From Halocaridina rubra (lineage: Eukaryota > Arthropoda > Malacostraca > Decapoda > Atyidae), in assembly GCA_037179515.1 (NCBI GenBank), contig JAXCGZ010000095.1:40001-104000 (forward strand): 64,000 nt of DNA. Direction: 5' to 3'. The position numbers and the translations under genes were made by a program. Below the pieces are notes generated by a model. That model did not search any database, had not been told where the DNA came from, and saw only the letters and a list, made by a program, of their open reading frames with translations. Numbering within the stretch: the stretch's first letter is position 1; each line of letters opens with the position of its first letter. Below, one piece after another: positions 52,740 through 64,000 of the stretch.

Positions 52740-53805
52740 TGATTATGACAGCAGGAATTTGAATATTAAAGGAGACTGTGTTAGAATAAGCATCACTATG
52801 AAATATAAGTATAGAACTCTGTTCTTACTTCTGAATGCCAGTCTCCACTGTATATATATTGATATTTCTGATTTAGTATATTTATTTTTATTGTTTATTA
52901 TTCTTATTTTTAGATCATGATTATTAGTAATGTTATTATGTTGACTGATATTGTTGCTATCTCTCAATGGCCTGTTGCTAATTATTATTTTTGAAATGAA
53001 ATCAGCAGTAACTTGATGATTTGTATCTTTTATCTGAATTCATACTTGATGTTACTGTAGCCACCGCCAATAAGAATGTTTCTTTAGTGGCTTTTCTCAG
53101 CATTTAATGATTATTCTTTTTGACATTTATAGTAGAGTAATGCTATGTAGCAGTTGCTAAGTCCTAAGTATCTTGGAATAATAATCTAGTTGTGTAGACA
53201 CATACCTTCCATTACCACCCTATTCCTAGGCAGCCCTGACCTGCAAGTTCTAAAAGTCTTTAGATTTTGTCCGTCAGACAAGTCCCTAATGCCCATTGAA
53301 TAGAGATTGCAATCACTTGCAGTTGCAGGGGAGGCAAAGTATAGCCTCGATTACCAACGTATGGCCATTGTTGGTACCCTGAAGTCATAGGGAACCTTTC
53401 TTACAACTGTAGTAGTGACATAGGTTCAAACTTTCATCCCGCGATCTACTTCGAAGGTACGTGTGAGAGGACCGTACAGGAAGAGTAACGCTGTGACGTT
53501 GCAGGTCTCCTGCGTGGTGGTCTTAGTCAAGATCGGCCGAGGGCTTTTTTGTTGGATGTTCACCCCTGAGGGTGAGCGGACCTTCCACTTGTGCCCCGCG
53601 GGACGAGGAAGCCGGGCTGGAAGGATTCGCGGGATGGGGCCCAGTCCTTGTCCTTTTTGTTTTGCCTAACCGAGTAACGGAGATATGGCAACAAACCTGG
53701 GCCTGCAGCGAGGACGGCGGGGGAGTGAAAGCGAAAGAATCCCCGTGGGAAACCGGGGAATCGCACCTAGCAAGAATTCATGAGCAAGGGACAGAGAAAA
53801 CGAAA

Positions 53806-54190
53806 GTCGTCCTGGACAGAGAAAGTAAAAGTCGTCCTAGACAGAGAAAAACGAAAGTCGTCCTAGACAGAGAAAACGAAAGTCGTCCTAGACAGAGAAA
53901 ACGAAAGTCGTCCTGGACAGAGAAAGTAAAAGTCGTCCTAGACAGAGAAAAACGAAAGTCGTCCTAGACAGAGAAAACGAAAGTCGTCCTAGACAGAGAA
54001 AACGAAAGTCGTCCTAGACAGAGAAAACGAAAGTCGTCCTAGACAGAGAAAGTAAAAGTCGTCCTAGACAGAGAAAGTAAAAGTCGTCCTAGACAGAGAA
54101 AGTAAAAGTCGTCCTAGACAGAGAGAACGAAAGTCGTCCTAGACAGAGAAAGTAAAAGTCGTCCTAGACAGAGAAATTAAAAGTCGTCCC
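53806..54190 (+). repeat. ~24-bp minisatellite, 16 units, in element B
   Basis: GTCGTCCTAGACAGAGAAA with AAC, GT or AT variants before the next AAAG, 16 copies by count of GTCGTCC. Seven copies in A. Confidence 0.95.
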
Positions 54191-56189
54191 ATCCATTGGT
54201 CTCTGAATAGTAATATAATATGAAAGTAAAACATGCTTTGTTTCAGGAGTAGTTTTTAAGGCTTAATTTTAAGACAAATCAATGCCCCTAATAATGATAG
54301 GAATAGAATTTCTGAAGGTAAGGTCTCTTATAGAAATTACTGTTGATGTTATAGTCTATTGCATTTTACATGTTTATACATGCTAATACTCTACTCAATT
54401 GTTTGCTAATGTTCTAAATGAGTCATAATCCTACTGTAATTAACTCAATTTTGTCTTTTAAAGAAACGAGAGAAGTAGATGAATTAATGTTTTGATTTAA
54501 ACTGACCTTTTGATCTTAATTAATGTTTAATATTAGTTTCACACTGGAATTATGTTGCTTAAATATAAGAATATGTTTGTATTTCAGATTTCCAACAAGG
54601 ACATAGACCCTGCATGCTCTAGTTGTCTGTAAAGGTACTCTCTATATGTTATGTTTGTGTAATTTGCATAGGAATTCTTAGAAAATAGCTTAAATAATTC
54701 GGCCCCATTTCTATTGTAAACTAATGTTAGCTAGGATATGCCCAAGAGCTCCCGGAAAATTAGCCCATGCTTCGACTGAAATAAGAGATATTTCAGTTTT
54801 GGTTGGGAGGGATGTCGTATGACTTCCGTCATGCTGAAGCCAGTCCGCCATGCTGAAGCCAGAATCTGAAACTTGTAACAGATCTTGAGCGGAAACGGTT
54901 GGTCGAGGGCACGGATATTTTATTACCATGTTTGTAGAAAGTGCCAAGGAAATATATGACCGGAACCGTGAGACTTAGGACCTGGCATCGAGAAGGGCAA
55001 GAAAGGCCAGGAAGTTAGCCATTTCCTAAACCGCAAGAAATATAAGCAAGTGTTTCGTACGCAGGTACATACCCTGCAGAGATGCCCAATAACTCCTCCC
55101 CGGAAGTAGGAGGGATTCCACTTTGAACCTGGCGTTGATTAGCTAGGGCTAGATCTCACTGATTTCATTGGAGAATTGGATGTGAAGCCACGCCCTGCCC
55201 CTGGGGGTATTTAAAGAGCCACCCAGGGCAGGGACAGTTAGTTAGAACTTTGCCAGGGGCACGAATAGATCATAGATTGTGATAGTCATAGGGTGGGGGC
55301 ATTGGGGCATTGAGGCGTCGGATGTGTTGAATGTGCCCTCTTTCATATATACTTATCATAATTTTACCAAGAAGAGGTGAGAAATTAAGGTTTCATGATG
55401 TATACTCTTATCGACTCATATTGTACTATTATACATACACAGCTAACCAAAAATATACGGTACAGTACTATGTTTAACACTAAGGAAATCAATAATTAAA
55501 CACACTAGGCATGATATGTACATACTGAGATATGCTATAGCAACGGAAATGAACACTGTAGATTAAAAGTACATTCTTAAAAAGAAGAAAAAAAAAGTGC
55601 ACACATAAAAAAATATAAACTGTCTAGAGATATATTCAAGACAGAGATAATCTGAGTACCTCAGGTATAAAAAAAAAAAAAAAATTGTAGACAAGTGGCG
55701 GATATACACAGCAAACTAATCCTCTTGTACTTAGTAATCCTCATATTTGTCCCGGTATATTAATTTTAATCTAATATCATTACAGAAGTCCATGACCCTG
55801 GCTGACCCAATACAATATCTGTACCCAGTAATTTCTATCAAAGAATGTGACCAACCAAGCAATCTTTTATTTGTAATTAGGAGAGAATATTATTAATGGG
55901 AGCATTTAGTTATAACTTATTTACTGTTTATAACAAGAGTATGTTTACTCTCACCCCCAAATGAGTGACATGAGCATAAAAAGCTAAATATATAAAAAAC
56001 AGCTATAAAATAATAATTTCTCATTGCTAACGAGGCTTGATGTAATGTAAGCTAACTAAATATCATAATATATTCCATACTTTTTTTCCAAATTAGAAGT
56101 GCGAAAGCAGAACTTTACGAAAATATTAAACCATGACAAAAGAATAATAGTGGAAAATACTCCATCCCAATAACAATAATAATACTCAC

Positions 56190-56286
56190 CTGGAATTTGT
56201 ACGTATAGAGAGCCAAAAGCAAACATATAAATGGCACACATACACCGCAGGAAAAAGTTCCTCGTATGCATGATATCCACCGCCAT
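56190..56286 (-). CDS. LMF2: Lipase maturation factor (LMF2-like), first coding exon, copy 2
   Basis: ATG at 56286-56284, the same 32-residue peptide as at 3169-3265 and the same CAG|GTGAGT donor. Upstream sequence is also duplicated, so this copy carries a duplicated promoter region. If the rest of the gene lies left of 3169, this exon could be an alternative distal first exon (intron over 50 kb) or a non-functional duplicate. I see no second LMF exon between 3266 and 56189. False duplication of two haplotypes in an assembly is another explanation. Confidence 0.58.
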
Positions 56287-56506
56287 GCTCAGATATAGCT
56301 TTAATACTTTTCACAAACAACTACGACAAATAGTTAAAAAATAACAGCACTCATGTTGTCTGTGACAGATTAGAATAAAGCCATAATATACAACGACAAA
56401 TTTCTACCTAGTACAATATGTGCTGTTTCGGAGTTTGCGAAATTATAAGTCTCTTTTTATTTATTTTACGACCTAATTGCTTCACATAATTACGTGATCC
56501 ATCTAC

Positions 56507-56571
<65 letters not shown>

Positions 56572-56620
56572 GTGGTGGTAGTAGTAGTGGTAGTAGTAGT
56601 AGTAGTAGTAGTAGCAGTAT
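56507..56620. repeat. (ATT)n/(AGT)n microsatellite, copy 2
   Basis: About 20 TTA/ATT triplets followed by interrupted AGT triplets. Paralogous to 3494-3560 and longer. Confidence 0.95.
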
Positions 56621-57355
56621 ATATTGCATATTCACTTTAACATCTCTATTTAAATTTAAGCTGTAATTTCAGCCATTATAAGTTTGATAGAAATTACAGT
56701 AAGTTTTTAACTTAGTGATACTAGAGATTATTGTTCACTATTCGTTAACAGAGAACTATATTAAAATTAAAATTATACACAAGTGAGAATCATTACTCAC
56801 TGTTCAATGCTGATGCTATTTTAACATATACAACATAGTAGAAAATGTTCATGTAAACAATAAATAACAATCCTTTATGATTAAGTCATCATTGTTTTTA
56901 TTCAAATGATATAAAATCTGATCATTGTATTTTCTCATTACTCCGGGGTTAGTATTGGAAATATAATAGTAAATGTTTACTTTTTTTTATTTTGTATATA
57001 TATTGAGTTAAATGTAAAGTCTGATCCTGTGATAACATATCTTGGTTAGCAAGTGAGTTTATCACTTAAGAAGAATATATAGTAGAAACAGGTGGGTGTC
57101 TCCTCAGACACAAATTCGAACTTTCCTTCAGGTTGACTTTTGTTTTTGTTGCATTTTTTTTTTATTTTTATCCTCAAATTACCACAGTCAAATTTTTAAA
57201 TTAAGATGTGTGTTACCAGAAAAGAGATAAATTGAGTCACTAAATAGCACTTACATGAAGATATAAAAATTCTGTGTGAAGCTTAAATAAAAGTTTTTCT
57301 CTTTTTTTCTCTTTCTCTTCTTCTTTCTATATTTTGTGAGAGGGAGAACATAAAA

Positions 57356-58430
57356 ATGAGGCCATCTCTGTCCCAAACCTCTCCCACCCATGGGTCAGGA
57401 GGAGGGGTAGCTATTAGGAGACTAAAACAGAAAATCAAGGATTTAGAGACGATGGTTATAAGCCTTGATGATAAAATTCGTAATATGGATAGAGAAATTA
57501 AAGAGAATGAAACACTCAAAGAGGAAATAAGATTTTTAGAGGAAGCAAATAAAGCACAAGGGCAAGAGAGAAAGGAACTAGAAAAACGAATAAAGAAGTT
57601 GGAAGGGGAAAAGAGTGAACTAGAAACCAGAATTTCTAAACAAGAAGATAAAAACAAACAGCTGAATGACAACCTAAAGGAATTAGATGTTAGTTCACTG
57701 CTCTCTTCTGAGAGAGACGAGATTGCAGCTTGGAATGTCCAGATTAAGGAAAACATTGAACAGTTTAGAAAAGAGTCCCAGGAGCTGAATATGGAACATG
57801 ATGCCATGAAAACTTCCTTTGCTGATGCACTAAAGGGGAATGTGGCAGTATATGAGGCTGTAAAGGTGGTGGCACTGGAAAATATACAAACAGTTGACTA
57901 TAAAGAGACAGTAATCGAAAAAAATGAAAGACGTTGTGATGGAAAGGGCAAATCCAATTATTAAGCAGACACTTGATAAAGAGAAGACAGTGGTAATCTC
58001 AGGCATAAGCGTATCCCAGGAGCCAACATGGCAGGGAAGACTTGAAGAAAATAAAGCTAGGGTTGTAGACCTGAAAGAAAGAATGGAGTAGTTTGTGGTC
58101 CTGAGGATATTGTAAACATTCACCAACTAGGCAAATATTCGAGGGAAGGAAAGCCGAGACCAACAAAAGTAATCTTTGAGAGAGGGGAAACATGTAGGGA
58201 AACATTGTTGAGAAAAAAAGTCTAAATGACCTTCAAGAATTCAAAGAAGTGTTCATTAGACAATACAGAACACAAGAAGAGATGGGAAGGATAAAAAACT
58301 TGTTGCAAGAGGCAAGAAGGTTAAATGAAGAAAGAAATGAAGAAAAGAAAAATTTTCATTTCAGAGTTCTTCCAGACAAAGGGGAGATAAAGAAGATAAT
58401 GACAGAAGATCAGGGGATGGGGCCTCATTA
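57356..58430 (+). pseudogene. CR1/L2-like LINE ORF1, coiled-coil protein
   Basis: A 202-codon frame from 57356, rich in Glu, Lys and Leu with heptad spacing (LKQKIKDLETMVISLDDKI; IKKLEGEKSELETRISKQED), a predicted long coiled coil at residues about 20-125. After a frameshift near 57960-58250 the frame FIRQYRTQEEMGRIKNLLQE (58249 on) continues to 58431. LINE ORF1 proteins with such coils multimerise and bind the element RNA. ORF1's end overlaps the frame that leads into ORF2. Confidence 0.8.
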
Positions 58431-58447
58431 AGATTGTTATACACAAA

Positions 58448-58870
58448 ACTGGTGCCAGAAATACGCAATCTCAGTTATGATGAGAGGCTGAGGGAATTAG
58501 ACTTACCATCACTCGAAGCTAGAAGAGTAAGGGGGGATATGGTGACAGTCTTTAAATTCCTTCATGGTTATGATAGAGTGGATAGGGATCGATATTTTGA
58601 TATGTCTGGCTCTAGAACTAGAGGTCATAGTTTGAAGCTTGGTAAGGAAACTTCTTTGCAGGATGTAAGGAAATACTTTTTCAGTGTAAGAGTAGTTGAT
58701 AATTGGAATTGGCTAAGCGAGGAGGTAGTTAATGCTATTTCAATCCATAGTTTTAAGGACAGGTATGATAAGTATGACTAAGTATCAAATGGAACCGATG
58801 AGGAGACGGGAAGATACGAGCTTTGGGCTCTTTCCCGTAAACACAATTAGGTAATCACAATTAGGTAATC
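58448..58870 (+). mobile_element. 5'-truncated CR1/L2-like LINE, inserted in a relative
   Basis: Starts at ACTGGTGCCAGAAATACGC, matching 61345 on, and ends with two AATTAGGTAATC units. Flanked by a 7-bp target duplication, ACACAAA (58441-58447 and 58871-58877). Removing it restores the ORF2 start LLYTNADGLAGK. It codes the terminal RT domain (VRGDMVTVFKFLHGYDRVDR; FSVRVVDNWNWLSEEVVNA). Confidence 0.88.
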
Positions 58871-58877
58871 ACACAAA

Positions 58878-60240
58878 TGCCGATGGCTTAGCTGGTAAGG
58901 CAGTAGAAGTAAAAGATAGGATTCACAACAGTAAAGCAGATATAGTAGCAATTACAGAGACTAAGTTGAGTGAGGACATAAACAATATCACAGTTTTTCC
59001 TAAGGGCTTCAGAATATTAAGGGTTGAAAGTTCTGAGAGGACTGGTAGAGGGATAGCACTGCTCATAAGTGAAAGGATTCAAGTTGAAGAAATAAACTTG
59101 GCTATAGAAAGTGAGTTCAAGGAATTTCTTGTTGCTCGCATACATACTGGGTCAGAGAGCATTATAATAACTGTTGTATATAACCCACCAAAGAACCAGA
59201 GTAGGCTAGAAGTTTATGAGGAAAGTCATATAGGTACTATTGGAGTTATAAACTTAGTTGTTAACATGGTACGGGAGAGAAAATGTAGGTATTGACTAGG
59301 GAAGATTTTAATCATAAAGAGATAGATTGGATAAATCTTGACCCACACAGTGGTGAGGACTCATTCGGGGTAAGATTCCTAGATTGCGTACAAGGGAATT
59401 TCCTACACCAACATGTACTGGAACCAACGAGGGCCAGGGGTGGGGACGAGCCATCACTACTTGATCTAGTATTCACAGATAATGTGTTGGATATTGAAAA
59501 AATTGAGTATGAACCACCAATTGGAAAGAGTGACCACTGTGTGTTGTTGATGGAGTATATCATTGAAGATATTCTGCCTGAGAGTAGAGGCACTGAGGAC
59601 ATGAGGAGGAACAATCGGAGAGGAGATTACATCAAAATGAATGAGCTTTTTGCAGTTATTGACTGGAGAACCTTATTTTACAACAAATCTGTACAAGAAA
59701 TGTATGACATATTTTGTGAGAAATATGGGAAGATAGTAGATTGCTGCATACCTGTCACCAAAGTAGGTGTAATTCATGCCAGAGAGAAATGGTTCGATAA
59801 TGAGTGTAAAAAAGCTAAGGAGTGGAGAGACAAATGCTGGAAAAGGTATAGGAGGAGAAAAAACATAAATGCCTGGCAAACCTACAAAAGAGCAAGAAAT
59901 GACTACCTAAGTAAAAGAAGAGAGGCAGAGAGAGACTATGAGAGGGACATCACCAGGAAGGCTAAAGAAAATCCCAAGCTTTTCCACAGCTTTATCAGAG
60001 GAACACTGAAGGTAAAAGAACAGGTTTTAAGGCTTAAGAGAGCGGATGGAAGCATCACTGAGACGGATGAAGAGATCTGCAAAGAATTGAACAAGGAGTT
60101 TCAGTCAGTATTTACAGTAGAAAATACCCCCACCCCTTCAGATTGCAGAGATAGAAGCTCAAGGGCCGGTATTAGAGAACATCAACCTTACAGCCACAGA
60201 GGTATGCAAATCGCTGATGGATTTAGATGTTCATAAAGCT
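58878..60240 (+). pseudogene. CR1/L2-like LINE ORF2, endonuclease domain and linker
   Basis: NADGLAGKAVEVKDRIHNSK then ADIVAITETKLSED (the catalytic Glu in TETK), ERTGRGIALLISERI, and IIITVVYNPPKNQ. A small frame slip near 59280 damages the GDFN block, leaving REDFNHKEIDW. Then SLLDLVFTDN and GKSDHCVLL, the terminal Asp-His. The linker has a KxWFDNECKKAKEWRDKCWKR block and LFHSFIRGTLKVKEQVL. The frame 59292-60236 is open for 314 codons. Confidence 0.86.
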
Positions 60241-61680
60241 ACAGGTCCTGATGACATATCCCCTCATGTGCTTAAAAAATGCGCAAACTCAATATCAGTG
60301 GCACTAAGTATCATATTTAAAAAGTCACTGGAGTCAGGGGAGATTCCAAGATGCTGGAAACCAGCAAATGTGATACCTATCTTCAAAAAGGGAAGGAGGG
60401 ATACGGCTCTGAACTATAGACCAGTTTCCTTGACCATCATAGTTTGCAAAGTTATGGAGAAACTACTAAGGAAACATATTTCTCTTCACTTGGAATCCTT
60501 CAACTTTTTGTCAGTGAGGCAACATGGCCTCAGAGAAGGTAGATCAACAGTAACAAACTTATTAGAATTTTATGATGAGGTAAGCCGAATCTTACAGGAA
60601 AGAGAGGGCTAGGCAGATTGCATATTCCTAGACTTCATGAAAGCGTTTGACACTGTGTGGAGACTTATTAGGAAGCTGCAAGCAATGGCTAGAATAGGGG
60701 AAATGTCTTGGAATGGATAAAAACTTACTTAGAAGGATAGGAACAGAGGGTTAGAGTAAGACGCTCAGTGTCTGAATGGAGAAGAGTTAGTAGTGGAGTT
60801 CCACAGGGTTCAGTTTTAGGGCCACTTTTGTTCCTTGTATATGTAAATGACCTACCAGAGTCTGTGAATTCATTCATGAATATGTTTGCAGATGATGCAA
60901 AGATTGTGAAGAAAGTAGGAAACGAGAACAATGGTAGAGAACTTCAGGCAGATCTAAATAGTCTGCACGAGTGGTCAGAAAAGTGGCTAATGAAATTCAA
61001 TGCTTCAAAATGTAAGGTAATGAGAATGGGTACAAGTGCAAGAAGGCCCAAGCTTGACTACTCGGTGCCTGGAGTACAACGTCAAGAGACAGAAAATGAG
61101 AGAGATCTAGGAGTAAGCATACTGGTAGATTTGTCTCCAGAAATACATATAAATGGCATAGTAAGGGCAGCATATGCATTCTTATCAAATGTAAGGGTAG
61201 CCTTCAGGCACATGGACAAGGAAATGTTCAGAAATATTTATGTAACCTATGTGAGGCCAAAACTCAAATATGCAGCCCCCTTTTGGAATCCGCACTTGAA
61301 AAAGCACATAGCTAAGCTTGAAAAAGTTCAAAGACATGCCACAAAACTGGTGCCAGAAATACGCAATCTCAGTTATGATGAGAGGCTGGGGGAATTAGAC
61401 TTACCATTACTCGAAGCTAGAAGATTTGAGTTGGGATATGGTGACAGTCTTTAAATTCCTTCATGGTTATGATAGAGTGGATAGGGATCGATATTTTGAT
61501 ATGGCTGGCTCTAGAACTAGAGGTCATAGTTTGAAGCTTGGTAAGAAAACTTCTTTGCAGGATGTAAGGAAATACTTTTTCAGTGTAAGAGTAGTTGATA
61601 ATTGGAATTGGCTAAGCGAGGAGGTAGTTAATGCTATCTCAATCCATAGTTTTAAGGACAGGTATGATAAGTATCACTAA
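60217..61680 (+). pseudogene. CR1/L2-like LINE ORF2, reverse transcriptase and terminal domain
   Basis: HKATGPDDISPHVLKKCANS, ANVIPIFKKGRRDTALNYRP, a stop, FLDFMKAFDTVW (about 60630), SSGVPQGSVLGPLLFLVYVN (60789 on) and NMFADDAKIVKKV (catalytic FADD, about 60880). Then HEWSEKWLMKFNASKCKVM and, after a frameshift near 61425, MVTVFKFLHGYDRVDRDRYF to the stop at about 61680. Stops near 60612 and 60720-60740 and one or two frameshifts are the only damage, so it is fairly young. Confidence 0.87.
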
Positions 61681-62205
61681 GTATAAAATGGAAGCGATCA
61701 GGAGACGGGAAGATACGAGCTTTGGGCTCTTCCCGTAAAAACAATTAGGTAATCACAATGAAAATGCTAACATTAAAAAAATATCTAAAACAACTAAATA
61801 ACATTAATTCAATGATTAACTCGTTTCTTAACTGAGAGGGAACAATAAGGAAACCAAAGGCTGTGCTTTACATGAAGTTTTTCCAAACAGAGGGTATGAG
61901 AATAAGCATCTGCCAAAACTTTAACTTAATTTTATGTCATCATTGTTGATTTCGCTATTTAGCGAGGATGTGAATGCATTATTATTTGAGTACTATATTA
62001 CAATAGAAATACGGGACCGAAATGAAACTCCATAAACAAAAGTTTGAAGATTATGCTACGAGGAGAAAACTATATGACCACATTGACTCAACTCGAGCAC
62101 ACCTCTTCAAGTAATAATAATTTCATCAAGTCACATCTGTTGTTCCCAATCATTACCAACTAAGAAAGCTAAAAGTACATATACAGAAAAAACATGGTCA
62201 CAAGA

Positions 62206-62324
62206 GAAGCCACAGTACCAAGAGTTGTTCAAGGAAAAGGTATGCTATCAGGTTTTACATGAAAATACACAGCATAACTGTACTGTATTTGTATTAGGAT
62301 ACATCTAGGACTGGTCCAGACTGC
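62206..62324. other. Copy-2-specific spacer before the LINE
   Basis: Non-coding sequence present only in copy 2; at the same place copy 1 has the SINE-tail remnant at 4418-4456. Confidence 0.55.
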
Positions 62325-64000
62325 ACTGGGTTGAGTCTTTCTTCAGGACGGTTCTTTCCTTATGTCTACATCACTGAATATTCTGGCATATTCAGTACTC
62401 ATCTCTTGCTATTCCATTACATTTGACAAGTCACAAATCTCTCCAAGTGTCCCTTTTTTCCCTCTTTTTTTCCTCATATTTGCTATTATTTATGGAAGGT
62501 TCACAGCTTACGGCCCCCAGTACCCAGCATAGAATGGTGCGAGAAATCTCCGGGGATCTTGTTGACTTCACTATTGGCTTGAGGGCAGACACCCTTAGTG
62601 GTAGTAATGGTTCTGCCCTTAACCTTGCATCTCCCAATAGATTTGCTTCTTTCACTCTTCACTAACTTATAATTCGTGGGCTGAACACTAATTTTACGTC
62701 TGTGGAACAGCACTTGGGTACTTCCCTTCCTAACCTCCTCCTCCTATTTGAAACCCAGATATCTATCCATGCTTCCACTGACCCATTTCGAATCTCTCAC
62801 TATACCCTGAATGCGAGGAGGTAGTTAATGCTATCTCAATCCATAGTTTTAAGGACAGGTATGATAAGTATCACTAAGTCTAAAATGAAACCGATCAGGA
62901 GACGGGAAGATACGAGCTTTGGGCTCTTTCCCGTAAACACAATTAGGTAATCACAATTAGGTAATCACTCGTTTTCGTTCCAAAGGTGGGGTCTGTGCCT
63001 ACTGCAACGCTAACACTCCCATTGAAGACTCATGGACTTTGAATCTTCTGACTTTGATGTTCTCTGGCTAAAAATCTATCTCTCCAATACTACTATATTC
63101 CTTTGGGTCTGCTACTGTTCTCCAAACTCCACCAAGTTTGTGTCTTTCTTTGAATATCTGTCCTCGTACCGTGAGTCCTTGCTATCTTCTCACCCACATG
63201 GCGAAGTTCTCTATATTGGAGACTTCAATGTACACCACAATGAGTGGCTTAATTCTTCTCACACTGATGTGGGAGGAAGTGAGGCCTTGCTTCCTCTATT
63301 ACTCATGATCTGGAGCAATTTATCAAACACCCTACACTTGTTCCTGATTGACATAAAAATACAGCAACCATTCTTGACCTATTTCTTAGATCTAACCATT
63401 CAAACTACTCTTATTCTGTTCTTTCCCCTCTTAATAGATATGACTAATCTGTGAACTGAATCTCTTCCATTTTTGCTCCCCCTCCACCAATCCCTCATAC
63501 TCAGCACTGCCTTTGGCACTTTGAGCGTACACAACATGAATCTTTGCGTAACTTCCTCTTTGACTTCCCATGGGATGACTACTGCTTTTGGTCCTGCAAC
63601 CCTCATCATGTAGCTCTAAAAGTTGCCGAGATCATAACCTCGGGAATGGAGACATATATCCCCTCTTCTACAAAAACTTTCTCTTCCCCTAAACCTTGGC
63701 TTGACCATGCCTGCTCTATGGCTACCCAGCCCAGGAATCGGGCACACCAGTCTTAACAAGCCTCACCTTCCAATTTAACTCACTCTTCTTTTATTGTAGC
63801 TAGGAACTGCTGTACTGCTCAGATTCAAAGGTCCAAGGCTTCCTTATAAGAAGGAAAGTTGATGACAATTTGACAGTCTGGTACAAGGTTCTGATGGGCA
63901 AACTTCCTGCCTATGGTTTTACCCCTTCTCTCTATTCTCTGACTTCCAGTTCTATTTCTGACCATTTTATATCTGTCGTTGTTGATGGTGCGACATCTAA
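62325..64000 (+). mobile_element. Jockey-type LINE, copy 3 (runs off the window)
   Basis: Parallels 4470-5800: the same 5' region (GCACTGGGTTGAGTC), then EN fragments with VLYIGDFNVHHNEWLNSSHT (about 63195) and the DFPWDDYCF linker (63559). It is interrupted at 62812-62968 by a CR1-like 3' fragment, and jumps at about 63867 from the linker (KVDD) to the RT region (DSVWYKVL), an internal deletion of roughly 650 bp compared with copy 1. It lies at the corresponding place in the segmental duplication, so it probably predates it. Confidence 0.85.
62812..62968 (+). mobile_element. CR1/L2-like LINE 3' fragment inserted in the Jockey-type LINE
   Basis: From GCGAGGAGGTAGTTAATGC to two AATTAGGTAATCAC units; identical in structure to 61617-61757. 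It interrupts the Jockey EN frame between CTCACTATA and CGTTTTCGTTCCAAAGG. A 5'-truncated insertion of about 155 bp; target duplication not clear. Confidence 0.87.

Larger units (their letters stand above)
56982..61757 (+). mobile_element. CR1/L2-like LINE, nearly full-length
   Basis: 5' UTR from about 56982, coiled-coil ORF1 (57356-58430), ORF2 with endonuclease and RT (58870-61680), and a 3' end of repeated AATTAGGTAATCAC. It inserted in copy 2 of the segmental duplication; compared with copy 1, about 19 bp of target (CTCACACCCCATCGAATAC) is missing and no target duplication is visible. A 5'-truncated relative sits inside it (58448-58870). The group is inferred from the ORF1 type, the RT motifs and the short repeated 3' terminus. 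Confidence 0.87.

Noticed and set aside
57283..57807. Minus-strand 174-codon Ser/Leu-rich membrane protein
   Set aside because: Antisense shadow of the Glu/Lys-rich coiled-coil ORF1.

Overview
The window is eukaryotic intergenic and intronic DNA dominated by transposable elements and simple repeats. Spliced-gene signals, apurinic-endonuclease LINEs, Tigger/pogo elements, LTR elements and very long (AT)n, (GA)n and (CT)n tracts fit a repeat-rich arthropod. A decapod crustacean is my best guess, from the LINE types and microsatellite load; nothing in the window proves it. I see two host genes: the first coding exon of a lipase maturation factor gene (minus strand, 3169-3265, with a second near-identical copy at 56190-56286), and a C2H2 zinc-finger protein with eight fingers (minus strand, 28309-29253).

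Layout. 1-1879: a Tigger-like element carrying a ~159-bp minisatellite, inserted in an (AT)n tract. 1880-7700: a segment (LMF exon 1, then a decayed Jockey-type LINE) that recurs at 48401-64000. 8141-9028: 3' part of an RTE-type LINE on the minus strand. 9033-26267: a complete LTR element ('C', 457-bp LTRs, 4-bp GTTT target duplication). C contains a 4.2-kb tandem array of tRNA-like units (13490-17735) and a second complete LTR element ('A', 17904-23949, 381-bp LTRs, TTAC target duplication). Neither has a recognisable gag-pol. 26376-26586: (GA)n. 28309-29253: zinc-finger gene. 29966-31194: possible TIR element holding a CR1/L2-type RT fragment. 32330-34066: a 180-bp tandem repeat cut by a second Tigger-like minisatellite element.

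34341-47215 is a nest of insertions. A CR1/L2-like LINE relic was split by a full-length I-type LINE (34761-46894, 11-bp target duplication). That LINE was itself invaded by two nested Tigger elements (35144-37990), a 450-bp (AT)n expansion, and a minus-strand Jockey-type LINE (~40722-44040) that carries two opposed tRNA-derived SINEs.

48401-64000 is the second copy of the 1880-7700 segment. It has two additions missing from copy 1: a circularly permuted LTR element ('B', 49026-55326) and a nearly complete CR1/L2-like LINE (about 56982-61757). Because copy 1 gives the empty sites, the order and boundaries of insertions can be read directly. The genes do not form an operon or pathway. What the window shows is how successive insertions, tandem amplification and segmental duplication built this locus.
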